The notes beneath the pieces are model-generated. The model searched no databases. It was not told the origin of the DNA and saw nothing but the letters and a program-made list of their open reading frames with translations. This document shows positions 17,727 through 26,098 of a stretch of DNA of 49,805 nucleotides, in pieces. The number at the start of each line of letters is the position of its first letter. Within the stretch, counting starts at the first letter, position 1. Made by a program: the position numbers and the translations under genes. Source of the stretch: Actinomyces sp. (GTDB lineage: Bacteria > Actinomycetota > Actinomycetes > Actinomycetales > Actinomycetaceae); contig NZ_JAUMUL010000016.1 in the NCBI RefSeq assembly GCF_030530635.1, forward strand, positions 1 to 49,805. Direction: 5' to 3'.

Positions 17727-18644
17727 TCAGACGTCCTCGACGTCGGCGTAGGACAGCGGATCCTCGATCGGCTCCAGATGCGCCGAGACCCGCAGGCTGG
17801 GGTCGGCGGCCACCAGTTCGTCGATGAGCGCCTCGGTGTAGTCATGGCCCCGTTTGACCGTCCAGGCTCCCGGCACCAGCACGTGCAGATGGGCGAAGCG
17901 GCGGCTGCCGGCCTCGCGCACGCGCACAGCGTGGAAGTCGACTAAGCCCTCGCGGCGGCGTTCATCCAAGACGGCGTTGATCCGCTCCAGGGCCTCCCGG
18001 TCCGGGGCCGCGTCCATGAGGCCGGCCACCGACTCGCGGATCAGCTGGAAGCCGGTCCACATGATGTTCAGTCCGGCCCCGAGGGCGACGACGGCGTCGA
18101 GCACGGGGGAGTGGAACACCGCGACCAGCCCCACCCCGGCCAGCACGGCCGCGGAGGTGATCACGTCGGTGAGCAGGTGCTTGGCGTCGGCTACCAGGGC
18201 GGCCGAGTGCTCGGCCCGACCCTTGCGCAGCAGCACCCAGGCCACTACGGCGTTGATCAGGGAGGCCCCCACCGAGATAATCAGGCCCAGGCTCAGCCGC
18301 TCCGGCATGACCGGGGTGATGATGCGTTCGATCGCGGAGAAGATGATGAAGGCGGCGGCCACGAAGATCATGGCGCCCTCACACACGGAGGAGAAGTACT
18401 CCGCCTTGGAGTGCCCGAACTGGTGGTCGGCGTCGGCCGGGCGGATGGCGATCTTCAAAACGACTACCGCAACCAGCGCGGCTACGAGGTTCACCAGGGA
18501 CTCGGCGGCATCGGACAGTAGCCCCACCGAGCCGGTCAGCCACCAGGCAAGCGCCTTGAGGGTGATGGTGGCCAGCGCTGCCCCGGCGGACAACCAGGCG
18601 TAACCGGACAGATCCTTGGGCGGGGCGTAGCGCGAGGATGGCAC
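17727..18644 (-). CDS. Cation diffusion facilitator (CDF) metal transporter
   Basis: A 305-residue proton-coupled divalent-metal exporter. Six helices span about residues 15-210. The metal site is visible as LLSDAAESLVN in TM2 and LVADAKHLLTDV (HxxxD) in TM5. HQFGHSKAEYFSS follows TM2, as in the Zn/Fe/Mn group. The C-terminal cytoplasmic domain (about 215-300) has RRFAHLHVLVPG and a DYTEALIDELV helix. It is convergent with the ABC exporter. Which metal it carries cannot be read from the sequence. Confidence 0.92.
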   Translation of the reverse strand: MPSSRYAPPKDLSGYAWLSAGAALATITLKALAWWLTGSVGLLSDAAESLVNLVAALVAVVVLKIAIRPADADHQFGHSKAEYFSSVCEGAMIFVAAAFIIFSAIERIITPVMPERLSLGLIISVGASLINAVVAWVLLRKGRAEHSAALVADAKHLLTDVITSAAVLAGVGLVAVFHSPVLDAVVALGAGLNIMWTGFQLIRESVAGLMDAAPDREALERINAVLDERRREGLVDFHAVRVREAGSRRFAHLHVLVPGAWTVKRGHDYTEALIDELVAADPSLRVSAHLEPIEDPLSYADVEDV

Positions 18645-18794
18645 CCCCAGAGTATGGCTACATCGGCCGTCCGGAGGAAGCCGCGTCAGTATCTAGTCCG
18701 AATGGAGGAGGCGCCGTCTACGGAATGATGCCAGGCTGGTGCACGCCGGAGGCGCAGACCCGCTGGGACGGCGCGAATGTTGGGAGGCCCGTTC

Positions 18795-19091
18795 ATGGCA
18801 GCAACGACTCGCTGCATGGTCAGATTCGCGTGTGTGCTGTTCGGCGGACTCATTGTGGGCCTGGTCGTCACGGTGATTGTGGGCCTGGCGGTGGCCCTGC
18901 TCGCCTACTGCACCGGTGAGGCGGTGCAGATTCCGGGGATGCTCCAGGTGTGGGTCACCCGGGAGAACGGCCTGCCGGCAGTCAACTTCATTCCGTACGG
19001 CGCCGGCTTGCGGGCGCTGACGCTGGTGGTTGCGGTGGGCGTTGTGTTCGCCGATGCGCGCCGACAGACGCGGCGGCTTCTGGCGGCCTAG
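18795..19091 (+). CDS. Small membrane protein, unknown
   Basis: A 98-residue protein I do not recognise. It has a long hydrophobic segment at about 15-38 (VLFGGLIVGLVVTVIVGLAVALLAY), a short extracytoplasmic loop with PGMLQVWVTRENG, and a second helix near 70-88 before a basic tail (DARRQTRRLL). ATG 18795 has GGGAGG 7 bases upstream. It stands alone between the divergent CDF gene and the convergent YtxH-like gene. Confidence 0.7.
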   Translation: MAATTRCMVRFACVLFGGLIVGLVVTVIVGLAVALLAYCTGEAVQIPGMLQVWVTRENGLPAVNFIPYGAGLRALTLVVAVGVVFADARRQTRRLLAA

Positions 19092-19109
19092 CGCGAGGCC
19101 ACTGCGGGG

Positions 19110-19427
19110 TCAGTCGGCCCGGTTGACGGGGCGGACCTCGGCATCGTCCACGGTGATCGAGGACGCTGAGGATGACGGTGCGGCGGAGGGCGTGCCGAAC
19201 AGGCGCTCCTTGACGGCGTCGGCCACCTTGTCGGTAACGACCTCGCCCTGTCGGCGCACGAAGCTGGAGGCGCGGCTGGAGGCGGCGTTGACCCTGTCGC
19301 GCACGAAAGGCTGCTCCACCAGCCTGGTGGCCGAGGCCTTGATGCGCTCGTACTGCGCCCGGCCCGCGCGCGTGCCGAGGACGTAGCCGGCACCGAGTCC
19401 AATGATGAAGGGGAGCTTGCTAGCCAT
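19110..19427 (-). CDS. YtxH-like small protein
   Basis: A 105-residue protein with an N-terminal hydrophobic, glycine-rich segment (LPFIIGLGAGYVLGTRAGR), typical of YtxH-type proteins, followed by an amphipathic helix (YERIKASATRLVEQPFVRDRV) and a Ser/Ala-rich tail. ATG 19427 has AGGAGGA a few bases upstream on the minus strand, which decides the start. Its 3' end lies 18 bases from the end of the convergent small membrane gene. Role unknown; stress-related in relatives. Confidence 0.75.
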   Translation of the reverse strand: MASKLPFIIGLGAGYVLGTRAGRAQYERIKASATRLVEQPFVRDRVNAASSRASSFVRRQGEVVTDKVADAVKERLFGTPSAAPSSSASSITVDDAEVRPVNRAD

Positions 19428-19528
19428 GGGTTCCTCCTGCACGGGTGCCGCCCGGCGCGGCCCCTGCTCACAACCCTACCGGCTTCACCCTGAGGCTGCG
19501 CTGGGTGAGGGCTGGCAGTGCGATCGTC

Positions 19529-19574
19529 AGGTAAACCTATCTTTGCTATACAAGCGACTTGATTGGTTTTACCT
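19529..19574 (+). promoter_or_regulatory. Candidate metal-regulator operator before VIT1-like gene
   Basis: AGGT-AA-ACCT (19529-19538) is a short palindrome. AGGTAAACC there is also mirrored by GGTTTTACCT at 19565-19574. The AT-rich stretch between them (CTTTGCTATACAAGCG) could hold a -10 box. DtxR/MntR-type regulators use AGGT...ACCT half-sites, so metal control is plausible but unproven. Confidence 0.4.
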
Positions 19575-19581
19575 TCAGAGC

Positions 19582-20445
19582 ATGGGTGTGTTGCAGCTCT
19601 CGTATCCCTTCCACTCGGGTCGCCCGTCCGGCCCGGGAGGAGCGGGTGCGCTCGGCCCCGCCGGCGTCGGTGGCCGTCGGGAACCGGAGGCCTGTCCGAC
19701 GGCGTTGTGGCTCACGGCTCGCCCGCGGCGGTACCTGCCGCCTCCCGGGGGCGGCTCCGAGAGCGCCTCCGCCCTGGCTTCACGGCTCAACTGGCTGCGT
19801 GCCGGGGTCCTGGGCGCCAACGACGGCATCGTCTCGGTGGCCGGATTGGTCATCGGCGTCGCCGCCGCCACTCCCACCAATACCGGCGCCATTATGGCGG
19901 CGGGAGTAGCGGGCGTGCTGGCCGGCGCGGTATCCATGGCCGCCGGTGAGTACGTTTCCGTCTCCACCCAGTCGGATACTGAACGCGCCTACGTGGATCG
20001 TCAACGCGCCCGGCTCGCGGCAGATCCGGGCGCCGGCGTCGACTCCCTGGCCGCCCACTACCGTGCCAAGGGGCTGACGGAGGAGACCGCGCGGCGCGTG
20101 GCGCGGGAATTGACGGTGTACGACGCCGTCGGGGCGCATTTGGAAGTCGAGTTCGGTCTGCGCGAGGACGACTACACCAACCCCTGGCATGCCGCCTTCT
20201 CCAGCGCCGTGGCCTTCATCGTCGGTTCCATGCTGCCTTTGCTGGCGATTCTGCTGCTGCCGGTGGGTGTGAAGATTCCACTGACCTTCGTGTCCGTGCT
20301 GGTCGGGCTGGCGCTCACCGGAGCCGTGTCCGCCCGACTCGGCGATGCTCCCGCCCGGCCCGCGGTGCTGCGCAATATCTTCGGCGGCGCACTGGCCATG
20401 ACCGTCACCTGGGGCATCGGCCACCTGATCGGCGTCGCCGTCTAG
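19582..20445 (+). CDS. VIT1/CCC1-family Fe/Mn transporter
   Basis: A 287-residue member of the vacuolar iron transporter family. The first signature is LNWLRAGVLGANDGIVSVAGLV (about 67-88), then GAVSMAAGEYVSVSTQSD. A cytoplasmic insert (about 135-185) has AHYRAKGLTEETARRVA, and the last three helices end with the C-terminus. Family members move Fe2+ or Mn2+ across membranes; bacterial forms are thought to export. Residues 1-60 are Pro/Gly/Arg-rich and unlike the family, so the true start may lie later than ATG 19582. A metal-regulator-like dyad lies just upstream. Confidence 0.85.
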   Translation: MGVLQLSYPFHSGRPSGPGGAGALGPAGVGGRREPEACPTALWLTARPRRYLPPPGGGSESASALASRLNWLRAGVLGANDGIVSVAGLVIGVAAATPTNTGAIMAAGVAGVLAGAVSMAAGEYVSVSTQSDTERAYVDRQRARLAADPGAGVDSLAAHYRAKGLTEETARRVARELTVYDAVGAHLEVEFGLREDDYTNPWHAAFSSAVAFIVGSMLPLLAILLLPVGVKIPLTFVSVLVGLALTGAVSARLGDAPARPAVLRNIFGGALAMTVTWGIGHLIGVAV

Positions 20446-20467
20446 AAAGGTGTCGCCGTCTAGAAAG
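20434..20467 (+). repeat. Tandem 18-bp duplication over the vit1 stop
   Basis: GTCGCCGTCTAGAAAG occurs at 20434-20449 and again at 20452-20467, with an 18-base period. The first copy contains the TAG stop codon of the VIT1-like gene, so the duplication repeats the end of the coding sequence. Confidence 0.85.
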
Positions 20468-20502
20468 TCGTCTAGGCAGTCGTCTGGCGATCGGCATCGA
20501 TC

Positions 20503-20548
20503 ACACGAGTCATCACCAAGCACACGAGTTACTGTCGAGTACACGAGT
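20503..20548 (+). repeat. Three ACACGAGT octamers, 19-bp period
   Basis: ACACGAGT is found at 20503-20510, 20522-20529 and 20541-20548, exactly 19 bases apart. The bases between differ. An inverted ACTCGTG occurs at about 20591. The region lies between two converging genes. Iteron-like spacing is visible, but no binding protein is known. Confidence 0.75.
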
Positions 20549-20652
20549 CTTGTAGTTCTACACGGTCTAAACACCCGCAAAGCTTCAAAAACTCGTGCTC
20601 GTGGCGGAAATGCGTGTGCTCGACCCCGGCACGGAGCCTGCCGGGGAGAGGG

Positions 20653-21864
20653 TCACCGCCGAAGCCGCGCGGCGAAAACCTCCGGGCTCAGGGAACGCGC
20701 CAGCTCGAATCCGTCCGCTCCCACTGCCACCGGCACCCCCGACTCCGCCAGCGCCCGGGCCTCCGGCGCCAGCCCGGCGGGATGGGTCAACTGCGTACCC
20801 GCCAGCACCTGCTCGGTGGGACTGAGTCGTCGGATCGCCACCGCCGCCACCCGGTCGGAGTGCTCGCGTGCCGCCTCGCCGTAGATCAACGGATCGTGCT
20901 GACCGTCGTCGCCCACCAGCAGCCACTTCACCTCAGGCAGATCGATCATGAGCCGCCGCAACCCCGTGCGCTTGTGCTCAATGCCGCTGCGGAACAGACC
21001 CGTGTTCGTGGGGCCCCAGTCCGTCATGAGCATCGGCCCCTCCGGGAAGCCGTTGCGTTCGAAGAAGGAACGGTAGGTCGGCACCACATTCCAAGCGCCG
21101 GTAGACAGGTAGATCACCGGTGCTCCCGGATGCTGCTCCTGTACCCCGGTGAGGAGCTGTGCCATCCCCGGTACGGCTTCGCGCGACGAGGTGTGCTTGA
21201 CCAGCTGGTTCCATGCGGCCACGAACATCCGGGGCACGTGAGAGACCATGACGGTGTCGTCAATGTCGCACACGATTCCCAGCCGCGGCCCCGGGGCAAC
21301 CACGAGTACCCGTGTGGTCACCGCGACCGCGCCCGCCGCCTCCAGGGTCGCCTCGTGCCAGCCGGACGCCAGACCGTGCCCGCGCACGACGACGTCCACA
21401 TACCCCTCCCGATCGGCGCGGGTGCGCACGCTCATGGCGCCGAGCCTGACGGTGACCGGCAGATGGGGCACGGGCACGTCAATGAACATGCGCCAACCGC
21501 GCTGCGCCTCCAACAGGCTCTCGGCCGCCTGGCGGCCGAGAGCCTGCGGCGTGGCCGGCAACTCCTCCGGCAGCCGCTGGAACAGTGGGCCCTCGCTGGG
21601 AGCGTTCGGTGGTCGCATGACCATGCGGGCCAGCACCCGCGCCATGTCGCGGGGCCCGCCGTCGTCCGCACGGGCCGGGGACGGGCGGTTGGTGGAGGTG
21701 CCGGATGACCCCACGGCGGCGGACCCGGAAGAGGACTCGGGCGCCGCCGACCCGTAGCCGGGGTAGGGGATAACCCGAGGACGCCAGCCGCGGCGCCGGA
21801 GCACGGGGATGGAGTCGCGGTGGAACTGGTCCTCGACGGCGCGGACGATGTCGGAAAACGGCAC
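20653..21864 (-). CDS. App1-like (DUF2183) phosphatase
   Basis: A 403-residue protein with the App1/DUF2183 domain in its C-terminal two thirds, a HAD-like phosphatase fold whose yeast member App1 is a phosphatidate phosphatase. The catalytic DxDxT motif is in GIVCDIDDTVMVSHV (about residue 195). VIYLSTGAWNVVPTYRSFFERNGFP and WLLVGDDGQHDPLIY complete the family fingerprint. The N-terminal 190 residues include a Ser/Gly-rich linker and a beta-rich region. It is not part of an obvious operon; a 9-base gap separates it from the upstream GT87 gene's stop, so cotranscription with GT87 is possible. Confidence 0.85.
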   Translation of the reverse strand: MPFSDIVRAVEDQFHRDSIPVLRRRGWRPRVIPYPGYGSAAPESSSGSAAVGSSGTSTNRPSPARADDGGPRDMARVLARMVMRPPNAPSEGPLFQRLPEELPATPQALGRQAAESLLEAQRGWRMFIDVPVPHLPVTVRLGAMSVRTRADREGYVDVVVRGHGLASGWHEATLEAAGAVAVTTRVLVVAPGPRLGIVCDIDDTVMVSHVPRMFVAAWNQLVKHTSSREAVPGMAQLLTGVQEQHPGAPVIYLSTGAWNVVPTYRSFFERNGFPEGPMLMTDWGPTNTGLFRSGIEHKRTGLRRLMIDLPEVKWLLVGDDGQHDPLIYGEAAREHSDRVAAVAIRRLSPTEQVLAGTQLTHPAGLAPEARALAESGVPVAVGADGFELARSLSPEVFAARLRR

Positions 21865-21873
21865 GGGGTCATC

Positions 21874-23208
21874 TTACGGATGAATCGCCCGTGATGTTCG
21901 GGGCGGACTCCCCACTTCCCCGCCGAGTTCGGTAGAAGTTACGTGTCGAGTTCGGTCGATACGGCGGCCGACCACACGCCAAAGCACCACGCCGGCGGTC
22001 AAGGCCCACCACGTGTAGGACGAGCCCACAATCGTGGCCCAAAGGGGCCAGTCCTGCTCGACGTGGTTCTGCTCTGGGAACCACCACTGCATGGCGAGGG
22101 CGAAGACCGCCCCGCCGGCAGCCGCCGTCGTCAACAGCGCCGGCGACCTCCAAGCCAGGCCCGCGGCCACCAGTCCCATGAGGGCGGGTAGGCACCACAC
22201 CCAGTGATGCGACCAGGAGATCGGGGAGATCAGCAGCCCCAGCGTCATCGCGACCGCGAGCTGCAGCACCGCCACGACACCCCCATTGTGTGGTGCGGAA
22301 ACGGACAGGTGGGGGGAGACGGTCGGCTCGTGCGGGTGGGGCGGGCGCAGCCGATTAAGTCGCACCAGCAGCAGCCAGGCGAGTCCGACGGCGCTGACGG
22401 CGAGCAGTGCCCAGGCCCCGTCCCAGGCCGGTGCCGGCAGCCAGCGGGCCACCAGACCCTTGAGATTCTGGTTGCCGGAGTAGTCGGTGAAGCCCGCCCG
22501 GGAGGGGTCCCACATGGCGGAGAGGAAGAATCGTGCCGACTCTTGCGGCGAGGCGACCCAGCACAGCGCCGTCACCCCCAGTGCCGTGCCGGCCATGGTC
22601 GCCGCGGCCCGCCACTCGCGCCGGGCCACCAGGACCAGCACCGCGATCGCCGGCGTCAACTTGAAGGCGGCCGCCAGGCCGGAGAGTGCGCCGCGCAGCC
22701 GCGAGGCGGGCGGCACCACCAGCAGGTCGAGGGCCACCAGCACCATGAGCACCGCGTTGATCTGGCCGTACTCCATGGACTTGGGGATCGGCTCGAGTAC
22801 CAGCACCGAGCCCAGCGCCAGCCACGGGGCCGCACCCCAGGCGACCTGGCCGGCCGCTCCCAGGGCTCGCGTCACGGCCCATGCGGTGATCGCGGTGCAC
22901 ACCGGCGTGGCCACCACCAGTGCCACCTGGGTGGCCCGGTCCGGCCACCAGGTCAGGGGCGTGAAGGCCCAGGCGGCGAAGGGCGTGTAGGTGAAGGGCC
23001 ACAGGTGCTGGTCGGGGTTGGCGTACCAGTCGTACAGGTCTCCGCCGGCCTGCCATTGTGCGACCGCGTGATGGTAGATCCAGGCGTCGAGTTTGAAGGT
23101 GGGGGTGCCGTCCTTGCCCCACAGGGTCGGGTATATGGACAGGGTCAGTGCCGCCCAGCCGATCAGGGCCGCTGCCGGTGATGTGAGTGCGCGTTTGAGG
23201 GACTCCAC
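21874..23208 (-). CDS. GT87-like (DUF2029) membrane mannosyltransferase
   Basis: A 444-residue polytopic GT-C-type glycosyltransferase. The first extracytoplasmic loop has LDAWIYHHAVAQW and GGDLYDWYA, with the acidic residues expected after TM1. FTYTPFAAWAF and MEYGQINAVLMVLVALDLL are typical of GT87 proteins, which add mannose from polyprenyl-phosphate mannose to envelope glycans. About ten helices follow, with SPISWSHHWVW late. GTG 23208 removes an Arg/His-rich extension. The last 30 residues (IDRTRHVTSTELGG...) are encoded by the dispersed repeat, so the native C-terminus has been replaced or extended. Confidence 0.82.
   Translation of the reverse strand: MESLKRALTSPAAALIGWAALTLSIYPTLWGKDGTPTFKLDAWIYHHAVAQWQAGGDLYDWYANPDQHLWPFTYTPFAAWAFTPLTWWPDRATQVALVVATPVCTAITAWAVTRALGAAGQVAWGAAPWLALGSVLVLEPIPKSMEYGQINAVLMVLVALDLLVVPPASRLRGALSGLAAAFKLTPAIAVLVLVARREWRAAATMAGTALGVTALCWVASPQESARFFLSAMWDPSRAGFTDYSGNQNLKGLVARWLPAPAWDGAWALLAVSAVGLAWLLLVRLNRLRPPHPHEPTVSPHLSVSAPHNGGVVAVLQLAVAMTLGLLISPISWSHHWVWCLPALMGLVAAGLAWRSPALLTTAAAGGAVFALAMQWWFPEQNHVEQDWPLWATIVGSSYTWWALTAGVVLWRVVGRRIDRTRHVTSTELGGEVGSPPRTSRAIHP
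21922..21970 (-). repeat. Dispersed 23-bp-period repeat, copy 4 (in GT87 3' end)
   Basis: On the minus strand this reads CCGAACTCGACACGTAACTTC, then TACCGAACTCGGC. The adjoining CGGTCGATACGGCGGCCGA matches the flank of copy 2 with few changes. It lies inside the last 33 codons of the GT87 gene and is translated as RTRHVTSTELGG. Confidence 0.85.
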
Positions 23209-23243
23209 GCGCGCAGTGTATGGCGGGGTCGGCGGCAGGCCGG

Positions 23244-24596
23244 TCAGCCGGAGTGGCCTGCGCCGGCGTCGCTTGTGTCGGCTTCGCTGTCGCCGCCGGC
23301 CGACGTGCCCGTGGGCAGGCTGTGGTGCGGGCGGGCCCGCCGGAGTGCGCGCAGCCCGATCAGGCATATGACGACGGCGATCCACCCCATGGCGGCGACC
23401 AACAGGTAGCCGCCATGACTGCCGGCCGCGTCGATCGCATGGCCGCCGAGCAAGGAGCCCAGCGAGACCCCGATGTTCATGGCGGTGCCGACCCACGCCA
23501 GCCCCTCGGTCAGCTGTGAGGGGGCCACCGACACCTGGGTGATCGAGTTGCCGGTGGTGATCGTCGGGGCGATCGCCATGCCGGTCAGTGCCATGAGCAC
23601 TCCCAGAACCAGCAGGTTCGGTGCGAACATGAGGGTGGAGGCGCCCACCGCCAGTGCTGTCGTTCCGAGCAGGAACTGCTGCCACAGGGGCCGGTGCCAG
23701 GCGCGCGAGCCGTAGACGAGCGCCGCCGTGAAGGAGCCGACCCCCCAGGCGGCCAGCACCGTGCCGGCCGCCGACTTCATGCCCAGCTCCGTGGCGAAGG
23801 CGACGGCGGCGACGTCGTTGGCGCCGAACATGGCGCCGGAGGCCAGGAACACGGCGATCACAGCCACGACGGCGCCGTGACGCAGCACCGGCCGCGGCTG
23901 CCCGCTGTGCGCTGCGGCCGCCGGTTCAGGGCTCAGCGCGTGTACCGGATCGTGGCGCGTTTGGGCACGGGCGCCGTTGCGACGACGGCGCCGCTGCGGT
24001 ACCGGCTCGGTGGCCCGCTGGGAGAAGAACCACAAGCCACCGCACACTTGCAGCGCGACGGCGGCGATCCAGCCGCTGGTGGCGGGCAGCGCCGGGGAGG
24101 TGCACAGTACGGTGGCCAGCACCGGTCCGATGATGAAGGCGACTTCGTCGAAGGCGGCCTCTAGGGAGAAGGCGGTGTGTATCTGTTCGGGCGTGTCGAG
24201 CACGTGGGTCCAACGTGAGCGCACCAGAGAGCCGAAGGAGCCGCCCAGCAGGCCGGCCAGTGTCGAGAGCACCAGCAGCACGCCGAGCGGGGCGCGCATC
24301 TGCGTGGCGACCACTAGTCCGATCAGTGCCGCGGCCGAGCCGAGCGTGGCCGGCAGCATGATCCGGGACTGTCCGTGGGCGTCGACCAGCCGTGCCAGGG
24401 CCGGCGCGCCGACGGCCACCGCAACCACGTTGGCGGCGGACACCGTCCCCGCCGCCGAGTAGCTGCCGTACAGCTCCTGGACCGCCAGGATGGTGGAAAT
24501 ACCCACCATGGACATGGGGAAGCGGGCGATCAGGCCCGCGCTGGAGAAACCGAGGGCGCCGGGACGGCGCAGGATGGTGCCGTAGGTGGTGGACAT
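23244..24596 (-). CDS. MFS transporter
   Basis: A 450-residue major facilitator. Twelve hydrophobic segments are split by a long, Arg/His-rich central loop (about residues 200-245, RRRRRNGARAQTRHDP). The loop between TM2 and TM3 has the family A-motif in the loose form ARLVDAHGQSRIM. GGHAIDAAGSHGGY occurs in the second half. The sequence resembles drug- or sugar-efflux-like actinobacterial permeases, but the substrate cannot be assigned. It lies 36 bases upstream of the GT87 start and is in the same direction, so they may share a transcript. Confidence 0.85.
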   Translation of the reverse strand: MSTTYGTILRRPGALGFSSAGLIARFPMSMVGISTILAVQELYGSYSAAGTVSAANVVAVAVGAPALARLVDAHGQSRIMLPATLGSAAALIGLVVATQMRAPLGVLLVLSTLAGLLGGSFGSLVRSRWTHVLDTPEQIHTAFSLEAAFDEVAFIIGPVLATVLCTSPALPATSGWIAAVALQVCGGLWFFSQRATEPVPQRRRRRNGARAQTRHDPVHALSPEPAAAAHSGQPRPVLRHGAVVAVIAVFLASGAMFGANDVAAVAFATELGMKSAAGTVLAAWGVGSFTAALVYGSRAWHRPLWQQFLLGTTALAVGASTLMFAPNLLVLGVLMALTGMAIAPTITTGNSITQVSVAPSQLTEGLAWVGTAMNIGVSLGSLLGGHAIDAAGSHGGYLLVAAMGWIAVVICLIGLRALRRARPHHSLPTGTSAGGDSEADTSDAGAGHSG

Positions 24597-24654
24597 TCAG
24601 TTCTGACGCGGTTTAAGGACGATGAGTTTCAGTTGGTCATGACGGCCGGTGCGG

Positions 24655-25950
24655 TCAGCGGCGGGTGTTGTCCGCGGTGGAGCGCGAGAGCCGGAAACCG
24701 TTGCCCGACACCTGGCTCCAGCAGTCGATCCCGGATTCGGTGGAGGTGCAGGCGAAGGCATGGTTCTTCGCCGACGCTCCGTAGCTCAGGGATGCGCCCG
24801 TGGCGGAGAAGGAGACGGAGCAGCTGCCAGTCGCCTCACCGTCGGTGCCCACGGAAGCCGTGAAGGCTTGTGCATTGGAGTTGTTGCAGGAGCTGTCGGT
24901 GGGCACGAAGTCGTGCTCGGCGATGGTGCAGGATACCGATTCGTCGCCGAGCACGCAGCTGATGTTGCCCGACGGCGTGGTGAAGGCGCTCATCTCGATG
25001 GCGTCATCGGGGGCGGGCGCGGTCAGCCTCAGGGACGCGCTCGGGGTGGGTGTCGGTGATGGGTTCGCCTCGGTGGTCTGTGCCGGGGCGGTGGCGGGAG
25101 TGCGGGGGGCCGCGGCCTGTGTGGTCTCGGCGGGTTCGGACTGCGATCCGCCGTGGTCCGAGCTGAGGTACCACACGATGAGGGCGACGACGAGCACCAG
25201 GGCGATGCCGCCGAGTATCCACAGCCACCGGCTGCTGCTGCGCCGCTCCTCCGGTTCGGGGGCGCCGACGCCGAAGACTCCCTGGTTGCCGGCGGCCGGC
25301 CGCTGGGGTGGCTGGGCCGGCTGCTGGTACGCCGGCTGTGCATGCTGGTAGGAGACCTGGGGCTGGGCCGGCTGCTGGTACGCCGGCTGTGCCTGCTGGT
25401 AGGCCGGCTGCTGGTAGGCGGTTTGTTGCGGGGGCTGCTGATAGGTGTGGCCGGTGGGCGGTGCCGCGTCACGGGCGGCCTGGTGCCCCTCCATAATGGG
25501 GCGTCGCTCGGGGGTGACTGCGCGCCTGACGTCGGCCTGGGATAGGGCCTGCGTGGGCGCTGCCGCGTCGGCCTGCGCTGTTAGGCCCGCATCCGGTCCG
25601 GTGGGGACGGCCTGCGTGAGTTTCGCCGCATCCAGGGGTGTACCCGGGTCGGTGGCGGGCGGCTGTGCGGTGGCGCCGACCGGTTCGGCCGCGGCGGCCT
25701 GCATGGCCGCCCGCGCCTGCGCAGGATTCATGGCCTGCGTGGTTGCGGAGGCATTGCGGCGCGCGAGGGCGGCGTCGACGGCGGGATCCCCCAGCGTGCC
25801 GAGCCACTCCAACAGCGCCGGGTAAGTGCGGGGATTCTCGGCGATATAGGGGCGCAGCCCCGGGTAATTGTTGGCGAGCTCGTGCAGGGTCGTGAGTTCC
25901 GCATTGGGGTCGCTCGCCCGTGCGACGAGGTCGTCCTGAGGCTGGGACAT
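24655..25950 (-). CDS. LRV-domain membrane protein with extracytoplasmic tail
   Basis: A 431-residue protein. Residues 5-60 form a variant leucine-rich-repeat-like helical domain (LVARASDPNAELTTLHELANNYPGLRPYIAENP). The next 190 residues are low complexity with QPAYQQ repeats. One transmembrane helix is near 255-275 (WLWILGGIALVLVVALIVWY). The outside part has a Thr/Pro-rich stalk and a Cys-containing domain starting with FTTPSGNISCVLGDESVSC, a motif common in secreted actinobacterial DUF6636-like domains. It starts 148 bases from the divergent PP2C gene. Function unknown. Confidence 0.75.
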   Translation of the reverse strand: MSQPQDDLVARASDPNAELTTLHELANNYPGLRPYIAENPRTYPALLEWLGTLGDPAVDAALARRNASATTQAMNPAQARAAMQAAAAEPVGATAQPPATDPGTPLDAAKLTQAVPTGPDAGLTAQADAAAPTQALSQADVRRAVTPERRPIMEGHQAARDAAPPTGHTYQQPPQQTAYQQPAYQQAQPAYQQPAQPQVSYQHAQPAYQQPAQPPQRPAAGNQGVFGVGAPEPEERRSSSRWLWILGGIALVLVVALIVWYLSSDHGGSQSEPAETTQAAAPRTPATAPAQTTEANPSPTPTPSASLRLTAPAPDDAIEMSAFTTPSGNISCVLGDESVSCTIAEHDFVPTDSSCNNSNAQAFTASVGTDGEATGSCSVSFSATGASLSYGASAKNHAFACTSTESGIDCWSQVSGNGFRLSRSTADNTRR

Positions 25951-26098
25951 GCTGGATCCTTTGCGACTGCGTGGGCTCGGCCCGCGCGTCTTCGCGGGCC
26001 GCCGTCGGTAACGGTAACCCTGAGCTTACCTGAGAGGGCGGTTCGGCCGCCCGCCCGGTATCGTCAGGGCCACAAACCTGCACCTTGAGGAGGCGCCG

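Noticed and set aside
20503..20548. Possible CRISPR array
   Set aside because: Only an 8-base motif repeats three times at 19-base period; repeat and spacer sizes do not fit any CRISPR type and no cas gene is present.
25312..25410. DNA repeats in the LRV-domain gene
   Set aside because: They are the coding form of QPAYQQ low-complexity repeats, not an independent element.
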